Under the pieces are notes generated by a model, which was not told where the DNA came from, did no database searches, and worked only from the letters and a program-made list of their open reading frames with translations. The position numbers and the translations under genes are program-made. Source: Bacillus sp. 7884-1 (GTDB lineage: Bacteria; Bacillota; Bacilli; Bacillales; Cytobacillaceae). Taken from it: DNA of 36,863 nucleotides. The stretch spans positions 1-36,863 of the forward strand of contig NZ_NPDD01000187.1 in assembly GCF_002272245.1 (NCBI RefSeq), in the 5' to 3' direction. Shown here piece by piece: positions 31,550 through 36,863 of this stretch; position 1 is the first letter of the stretch; each line of letters begins with the position of its first letter.

Positions 31550-32620
31550 TTAACAAGTAATTGTATTATTCAACAATTTCAGCATATCTGCAAAGTCATA
31601 TGGTGCTTCTTTCTTAACGCAGTCTGCGAACTGAGAAACTAGCTTTAATGTTTCAATACTTTCCACGGGAAAATGCCCTGCTGCACTTTCAGCTGATAAC
31701 ATGACGGCATTCGTTCCATCCAATACACTCTGGAACACATCCATGACTTCAGCCCTTGTTGGTAAAGGATTATCCACCATTGATTGGAGCATCTGAGTTG
31801 CCGTAATAATATAGGTATCCTTCCGATTACATTCACTAATCATTGCTTTTTGCAAAAGTGGAATCCATTGGAAGGGCAGCTCCACACCAAGGTCACCACG
31901 AGCGATCATCACCCCATCTGTTTCCTCACAGATTTCTTGGAAATTTTGAATGGCCTCCATCGTTTCAATTTTTGCCACTAATTTTGGAAAATGTCCTTTT
32001 TCGCTGTTAATGAAACTCCGTACTTCTTTGATATGCGACGCCCTTCGGACAAATGAGCATGCAATGAAATCGACCTCTTCTTTTAATAGGAATTGAATAT
32101 CCTGTTTATCTTTTTCGGTAATTGCAGGTAAACTAGTAACTACTCCTGGAAGATTAACTCCCTTACGTGAAGCTATCTCGCCACCCATTTTGACAGTGGT
32201 GACTACTTTCGTTTGTTCTACTTCCTTAACAATTAATTCCACTGCACCATCATTAATCAAAATTCGATCGTCAGTTTTTACGTCTTTAACCAAATATTTA
32301 TAATCAACGCTTGCTTGTTCCTGGTTACCTTCTCTTGGCTCAATATGAAGGGTAAAGGACTGCCCTGTTTGGATGGTGACTTTTTCCCCTTCAATTTTCC
32401 CCAATCGTATTTTCGGACCTTGAAGGTCGCCTAACAATTTAATTTGGTGTCCCGTCTCTTCGCTAAGTGATCTTATTAACTGAATTACGTTCCTGTGGTT
32501 CTCATGGTTCCCATGAGAAAAATTCAATCGAGCAATTGTCATTCCATGTTTGATTAGTTCAGTAAGAACTTTTTTGTCATTGCTTGCAGGTCCAATTGTA
32601 CAAATACGGTCAATCGACAT
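31550..32620 (-). CDS. Pyruvate kinase homologue without C-terminal domain, K+-independent-type residues
   Basis: The 356-residue protein contains the A and B domains of pyruvate kinase, which makes ATP and pyruvate from phosphoenolpyruvate and ADP. Catalytic residues are present: CTIGPAS, LNFSHG (Asn33, Ser35), AKIE (Lys217, Glu219), RGDLG (Asp243) and TATQML (Thr273). The regulatory C domain (usually 120 or more residues) is missing; the protein ends soon after SAESAAGHFPVES. The segment DLQGPKIRL (65-73) has Leu, Gln, Lys and Leu where K+-dependent enzymes have Thr, Lys, Glu and Thr (rabbit 113, 114, 117, 120). These residues mark K+-independent enzymes. The ribosome binding site is GAGGTAATACT. 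It lies between kimA and ktrA. Confidence 0.9.
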   Translation of the reverse strand: MSIDRICTIGPASNDKKVLTELIKHGMTIARLNFSHGNHENHRNVIQLIRSLSEETGHQIKLLGDLQGPKIRLGKIEGEKVTIQTGQSFTLHIEPREGNQEQASVDYKYLVKDVKTDDRILINDGAVELIVKEVEQTKVVTTVKMGGEIASRKGVNLPGVVTSLPAITEKDKQDIQFLLKEEVDFIACSFVRRASHIKEVRSFINSEKGHFPKLVAKIETMEAIQNFQEICEETDGVMIARGDLGVELPFQWIPLLQKAMISECNRKDTYIITATQMLQSMVDNPLPTRAEVMDVFQSVLDGTNAVMLSAESAAGHFPVESIETLKLVSQFADCVKKEAPYDFADMLKLLNNTITC

Positions 32621-32778
32621 AGTATTACCTCACTTTGGTAATCAAGATTATTGTGCCCATAAGCTTTGCTTTTTAGAAAGCTGCCAAAAAAAGTGAATGT
32701 AGTGACTTTTCGGTATAGAATTCTGTTGAAATTATTTTGGACTTATTAACCGATGTATGCTTAAATAGATAAATTGAA

Positions 32779-33435
32779 TTAATGTATATTCGTGAAATCA
32801 TTTAGATCTTCTCGATGTCCGATGACTACTAACTTATCACCTTTTTGAATAATTTGATCAGGAGAAGGGGAGATGATTAAATCTTCATTACTCAAGATCG
32901 CAATGGCATTTACATTATAATTTGCTCGCAAATCAAGCTCACGTAAACTTTTTGTTGCCATACTTGGTGGAACCATTATTTCCTCAATATTATATTCGCT
33001 CGACAATTCTATGTAGTTTAAGACGTTTGGTGAGAGAAGTTGATGGGCAACTCGTTCACCCATATCTCTTTCAGGATGTATGACCCAATCTGCCCCAACT
33101 TTTGATAATACTTGTCCATGACGTTTATTAAGAGCCTTTGCAATTACTTTTTGTACTCCCATTTCTTTTAAAAGCATAACAGTTAAGATACTAGCTTGCA
33201 TGTCATTGCCAATTGCTACAATAACATAATCAAAATTCCGAATTCCCACTGACTTAAGTGATTCCTCTTCTGTTGAATCAAGTACGACAGCGTGAGTTAG
33301 CGATAATTTACCATCATCTATTCGTTCTTCATCTATATCAATTCCCATAACTTCTTGTCCTGCTTCAAATAATTTGGACGCAATACTTAATCCGAATCTT
33401 CCTAGCCCAATAACAGCATAACTTTGTTTTGTCAT
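32779..33435 (-). CDS. ktrA: Ktr potassium uptake regulatory subunit (KtrA)
   Basis: The 218-residue protein is an RCK (TrkA-N plus TrkA-C) gating subunit. The nucleotide-binding Rossmann fold starts with YAVIGLGRFGLSIASKL, has an acidic MGIDIDEE strand end, and contains IRNFDYVIVAIG and GADWVIHPERDMG. A C-terminal RCK-C domain (about 140-218, SPSPDQIIQKGDKLVVIGH) follows, the usual c-di-AMP-binding part. It is closer to KtrA (ISPAP-like end) than to KtrC, by memory. ktrB starts 46 bases upstream on the same strand, so the order is ktrB-ktrA. The ribosome binding site is GAGGTGAATG. Confidence 0.88.
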   Translation of the reverse strand: MTKQSYAVIGLGRFGLSIASKLFEAGQEVMGIDIDEERIDDGKLSLTHAVVLDSTEEESLKSVGIRNFDYVIVAIGNDMQASILTVMLLKEMGVQKVIAKALNKRHGQVLSKVGADWVIHPERDMGERVAHQLLSPNVLNYIELSSEYNIEEIMVPPSMATKSLRELDLRANYNVNAIAILSNEDLIISPSPDQIIQKGDKLVVIGHREDLNDFTNIH

Positions 33436-33481
33436 AGTTTATCATTCACCTCAAAAGATTCTTAGTTGATTTGATTAAACT

Positions 33482-34828
33482 CTAGCCAATTAAAATTTTT
33501 TCTTCTGCATATCTAACCTTTGCTTCTTTTTTAGTATTTAAGAGAGCAAAAGCCATGGTTAAAGGTCCTAGCCTTCCAATAAACATCATAATGGTTATTA
33601 AGATTCTTCCAAAAGGAGACAAGTCAGGTGTAAAATTTGCAGATAAACCTACTGTTGCAAAGGCGGAAATCGTTTCAAATAAAATTTTGCTCATATCAGC
33701 ATTCTCGGTAAAAGTTAATAAAAAGAAAATAAGAAAGATAAAAAATATTGCAGCCACCACAATCGATAATGATTTATTCACCAGTTCCCATGAAATTCTT
33801 CGTTTAAAAATATTCACATCATTCCGATTCGTTACTACTGTCCAAAAGGCAAAAATAATAATAGCAAAAGTCGTTACTTTAATACCACCACCAGTAGACC
33901 CTGAAGAAGCACCAATAAACATCAGTGCCATCATGAAAACAAGTGAAGAAAGATTCATGGCTCCAATATCAATCGTATTAAAACCAGCAGTCCGTGTTAC
34001 CACACCTTGAAAGTAGGAAGCCCATAACTTATCTCCAAACGGCAAATTTCCAATAGTAGCGGGATTTCTATATTCTGAGATCAAAATAATTAAAGGTCCT
34101 ACAATGATAAGGATTAGAGACATTAGCAATGCAACTTTAGAATGAAGGGATAATTTTCGAATGGATCTTTTATGAAAAACATCCAGTATTACGGTAAAAC
34201 CAATACCCCCAGTGATAAAAAGAAGGGTAACCATTATATTAACTGTAGGATCGCCTACCCATTTACTTAGATTGTCAGGTTCGAGACCGAACCCAGCATT
34301 GTTAAAGGCTGAAATAGAGTGGAATATTCCATAGTAAATAGCTTTCCCTAACGGCATTTCAAATGACCAACGAATCGCTAAAGCAATAGCACCAATTAGT
34401 TCCACAATAAAAGTAATGAGGATTATACGTTTTACTAGGTTCACTACTCCTGCAAGAGAAAATACATTTAATGAATCTTGCAGTAATAGTCGTTCCTTTA
34501 GTCCAATTTTTTTTCCTAAGATAATAAACATGAATATTCCTGTGGTCATAAAACCCCACCCACCAATTTGAATCAAACAGAGAAGAACAATTTCACCAAA
34601 TAACGTAAAGGTTGTTCCTGTATCAACAACTGCCAAACCTGTAACGCAGACCGCAGAAGTTGCTTCAAATAACGCATCAATGAAGCTAAGTCCACGTCCT
34701 TTTTCATATGTAGCTATTGGCAGCATGAAAAGAAGAGTACCCAAAAGTATTAGGCTACCGAAACCTATTACTAGTATTTGGGCAGGATGCAAACTAACTA
34801 AATTTCCTTTTCTTTTAAACAATTCCAC
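33482..34828 (-). CDS. ktrB: Ktr potassium uptake channel subunit (KtrB)
   Basis: The 448-residue membrane protein is a Trk/Ktr/HKT K+ translocating subunit with four pore-loop repeats. The filter glycines are in SAVCVTGLAVV, SAFNNAGFGLE, VTRTAGFNTID and FATVGLSANF. It also has FIGASSGSTGGGIKVTT in the membrane loop that gates Ktr channels. It matches KtrB more closely than KtrD (DPTVN, LLFITGGIGFTV, DKLWASYFQ). The start is GTG with AAGGGAG upstream. It lies 18 bases after the antiporter gene. Unlike in B. subtilis, no ydaO-type riboswitch precedes this pair. Confidence 0.92.
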   Translation of the reverse strand: MELFKRKGNLVSLHPAQILVIGFGSLILLGTLLFMLPIATYEKGRGLSFIDALFEATSAVCVTGLAVVDTGTTFTLFGEIVLLCLIQIGGWGFMTTGIFMFIILGKKIGLKERLLLQDSLNVFSLAGVVNLVKRIILITFIVELIGAIALAIRWSFEMPLGKAIYYGIFHSISAFNNAGFGLEPDNLSKWVGDPTVNIMVTLLFITGGIGFTVILDVFHKRSIRKLSLHSKVALLMSLILIIVGPLIILISEYRNPATIGNLPFGDKLWASYFQGVVTRTAGFNTIDIGAMNLSSLVFMMALMFIGASSGSTGGGIKVTTFAIIIFAFWTVVTNRNDVNIFKRRISWELVNKSLSIVVAAIFFIFLIFFLLTFTENADMSKILFETISAFATVGLSANFTPDLSPFGRILITIMMFIGRLGPLTMAFALLNTKKEAKVRYAEEKILIG

Positions 34829-34846
34829 ATTATTGACTCCCTTATA

Positions 34847-36424
34847 TTAGATTGAATCTTCTAATTTTATCAATTTATCCATAACTTGGCTCTGTTCATG
34901 CAGAGCCACTTCATTAGAGATAATGTCTTCCTTGTTTAATTTATCAATGGTTTCGTATTGAGCGTATAATGCATATTTCTGCAAGATTATTTGTTGTTTC
35001 TCTTTTAGTCTGGGATACTTCTCAAAAAGTTTCTCTAAGTTGCTCTGTAGTACTGATAGTTCTTGTTCGTATTCTGTAATGACCTCTTTTGCTGCTGTTT
35101 CTGTAATGAACAACTTTTTTCTAACACTTTGTATTTCTGTAATGGCTGTTTCGAATATATGCCCCCGTGCTATAAGTTCTTCATATTCTTTAACCCCTTC
35201 TTCTTTTTTATTTACCCCTAATAAAGATAATAGCGGTTTTATTGAAAGACCTTGAAATATCAATGAGAATAATACCACACTAAATGCTATAATTAATATT
35301 TCCTCCCGACCTGTAAATTCACGTGGGAGACTTAATACAAGTGCAATGGATAATGATCCCTTTAGACCTCCCCAATTGATTATGTGCTTCCAACTGCGGG
35401 GGAAATTCTTTGTGAAAAGTAGACTTGCATATACAGAAATACTTCTTGCAACAAGTACAATTAAAATGGTAATAAAAATGTATCCCCATTTGTCTGTTAA
35501 GTTAATCCTGGTGATTTCCAACCCTACCATTAGAAATACAATCGAATTAGCTAACAGAGCTGTAACTTCCCAAAAATTATTAATATTTAACTTTGTCGTC
35601 GGGCTCATTCCAATTTTTGCTCCGTAATTTCCAAATATAATGCCAGCTACCACAACTGCAATTACTCCAGAAGCGTGTACTGCTTCAGCCACTAGGAATG
35701 AACCATAAAAAAGAATGATGCTAAAGATGATTTCCAACGGGTAATCATCATAGTAACTGGTTAATTTTGAGAAACCATAGCCAAGTGCACCCCCAATGAT
35801 AAGCCCAAGAGAGATCACCTTAATAAATTCCCATAATCCGTAACCTGCACCCACAACTCCCAGATCAAGATATGTAAGTAAATAAAAAGCGGAAATTTTA
35901 AAAAGGACTACCGCAAGTCCATCGTTAAATAGACTTTCACCCTCGATAACAATTGACAGTCTTTTGTTTACGCCGACGCTTTTAAAAATTGAAATAACAC
36001 TTACAGGGTCAGTGGCACTCATTAAGGCAGCGAAAACAAACGCTGTTTGAATTGAAAAACCTAAAAACAATATCGTAGAAAAACCTACAATGATAAACGA
36101 TAAAAGTGTTGCTCCAAAAGCTAGAGCTAGAATTGGTTCTTTGTTCTCTTTTAAATGAGAATATGGCAGCTTTAAAGCCGCTTCCCCTAATAAGGCAGGC
36201 AAGAACAGCGTAATAATGACAAAGTTGAAAATTTCACCTTCTGTAATAAAATCCTTTAAAGGCTCTAAGGCTGGTATGTTTACAACACCAATAATTGAAC
36301 CAACAATTACTAATGCAATTGGATAAGGTTGTTTGAGTTTTTTAGAAATGGCCGTTATACCCGCTGCAATCATTACCAAAATAAGTCCAAGTTCAAAAAT
36401 ATGGTGTAAATCTAGTTCATGCAC
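34847..36424 (-). CDS. CPA1-type Na+(K+)/H+ antiporter (NhaP-like)
   Basis: The protein has about 525 residues. Around 12 membrane helices cover residues 8-395. The family's ion-binding signature is present: SATDPVSVISIFK (acidic Asp in helix 5) and EGESLFNDGLAVVLF (Asn-Asp in helix 6). A cytoplasmic helical tail of about 130 residues follows. The frame is open to 36481, but AAGGAGG lies 10 bases before the GTG at 36424, which I take as the start. It exports Na+ or K+ in exchange for protons. It lies just before ktrB, so K+ uptake and cation export may be cotranscribed. Confidence 0.92.
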   Translation of the reverse strand: MHELDLHHIFELGLILVMIAAGITAISKKLKQPYPIALVIVGSIIGVVNIPALEPLKDFITEGEIFNFVIITLFLPALLGEAALKLPYSHLKENKEPILALAFGATLLSFIIVGFSTILFLGFSIQTAFVFAALMSATDPVSVISIFKSVGVNKRLSIVIEGESLFNDGLAVVLFKISAFYLLTYLDLGVVGAGYGLWEFIKVISLGLIIGGALGYGFSKLTSYYDDYPLEIIFSIILFYGSFLVAEAVHASGVIAVVVAGIIFGNYGAKIGMSPTTKLNINNFWEVTALLANSIVFLMVGLEITRINLTDKWGYIFITILIVLVARSISVYASLLFTKNFPRSWKHIINWGGLKGSLSIALVLSLPREFTGREEILIIAFSVVLFSLIFQGLSIKPLLSLLGVNKKEEGVKEYEELIARGHIFETAITEIQSVRKKLFITETAAKEVITEYEQELSVLQSNLEKLFEKYPRLKEKQQIILQKYALYAQYETIDKLNKEDIISNEVALHEQSQVMDKLIKLEDSI

Positions 36425-36499
36425 TTTTATAAAACCTCCTTTTAGGTTCCTATTATTCCTTATGAGAGTATTTAGTATCATTTATTTTTAGATTAAAAC

Positions 36500-36536
36500 A
36501 AAATAAAAAGCACCATTCCTCAGGTGTGATGGTGCT
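36500..36536 (-). terminator. Terminator-like hairpin upstream of the antiporter gene
   Basis: AGCACCAT (36509-36516) pairs perfectly with ATGGTGCT (36529-36536) around a 12-base loop. On the minus strand it is followed by TTTTTATTTT. It either ends a gene outside the window or acts as a leader attenuator of the antiporter-ktrBA unit. I see no aptamer in front. Confidence 0.65.
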
Positions 36537-36572
36537 CGTCAAATTACATGAATTTTGTTGCATTTAATATAA

Positions 36573-36863
36573 AAAACTGTAGTTTACTACACTAACCTGC
36601 CAGTTAGCTTAATAACAGACTTCCCCTCAGGTAATGAAATTATATTAGGTGAAACAGATTGTATTTCCGAACCAAAAAAATTCTCACATAGTAATGTAAA
36701 AAAACTACTCGTTTCTAAGAAGATATTAAACCTTTCATTTTATGGACAGCTACTATTCATTATCCAGTTTGAAGGTAATCTTACCTTTGAATTATTTCAC
36801 GCTAGTAGTTACTTCGAAGGATGGACATTACAAGGTGACGATGGCTTTGACTTATTTACATTG
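36573..36863 (+). pseudogene. Partial protein-coding fragment at the window edge, no start codon found
   Basis: One plus-strand frame is open from 36573 to the window end (97 codons). It encodes a protein-like sequence with SLITDFPSGNEI and SSYFEGWTLQGDDGFDLF, which recalls small DUF6188-like proteins ending in a Gly-rich segment. No ATG, GTG or TTG in that frame lies upstream of the conserved-looking part. It may therefore have lost its N-terminus, have a frameshift, or use a rare start. The gene continues past the window. Confidence 0.4.

Noticed and set aside
32621-32778. Riboswitch or attenuator upstream of the pyruvate kinase homologue
   Set aside because: The 158-bp gap shows no aptamer-like conserved blocks and no terminator with a T-tract, only a weak inverted repeat AAGCTTTGC/GAAAGCT.
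33555-34010. 151-codon plus-strand open frame
   Set aside because: It is antisense to ktrB, whose four pore motifs are intact; it is a shadow of a gene for a hydrophobic protein.

Overview
The window looks like chromosomal DNA from a low-GC Gram-positive bacterium of the Bacillaceae (a Bacillus or Neobacillus-like organism). The evidence is the AT-rich base composition, strong AGGAGG ribosome binding sites with frequent TTG and GTG starts, U-tailed intrinsic terminators, a CcpA-type cre site, Pho boxes, a ydaO-type c-di-AMP riboswitch, and genes such as kimA, ktrB, ktrA, yugO, tatA and tatC that match Bacillus proteins. I saw no rRNA, tRNA, CRISPR array, prophage or intact insertion sequence.

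Layout. 1-3.65 kb: a SWIM/SNF2 helicase gene on the minus strand. 3.77-6.5 kb: a YtrA-type operon (GntR repressor, ABC ATPase, permease, membrane protein) behind a perfect 15-bp palindrome. 6.6-7.5 kb: a two-domain VOC dioxygenase. 7.6-10.5 kb: a phosphate-starvation/Tat operon (phoX, a small CxxH/CxxC protein, tatA, tatC) behind a PhoP-like promoter, with a terminator-like hairpin between tatA and tatC. 10.6-11.4 kb: an MBL-fold hydrolase. 11.5-15.2 kb: a permease, carbamoylase and M20 amidohydrolase operon with an upstream cre site. 15.4-18.4 kb: a histidine phosphatase, a TraB-family membrane protein and an AraC/GyrI regulator. 18.8-26.6 kb: an accessory xenobiotic-stress region with two paralogous TetR regulators, a hotdog thioesterase, a Tet(L)/QacA-like efflux pump, a quinone/enone oxidoreductase, an old yellow enzyme, an SDR and a broken SDR. 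Both TetR genes are accompanied by AGAAYGNTCRTTCT-like operators, three of them in a 75-77 bp tandem repeat. 26.6-27.7 kb: repeats and a small membrane-anchored protein.

27.9-36.4 kb is a potassium and ion homeostasis island: the YugO-type K+ channel, KimA behind a c-di-AMP riboswitch with a terminator, the KtrB/KtrA K+ uptake system, and a CPA1 Na+/H+ antiporter. Embedded in it is a pyruvate kinase homologue that lacks the C-terminal domain and carries residues typical of K+-independent pyruvate kinases, although the main Bacillus enzyme is of the K+-dependent type. This is the observation I consider most likely to be a new functional association: a glycolytic bypass enzyme for low cytosolic K+, next to the genes that control K+.

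Several dispersed non-coding repeats lie between genes: a GGTGACAGGCACC element in two copies, a TTCACAA-ended element in four degenerate copies, and one short element with imperfect terminal inverted repeats.
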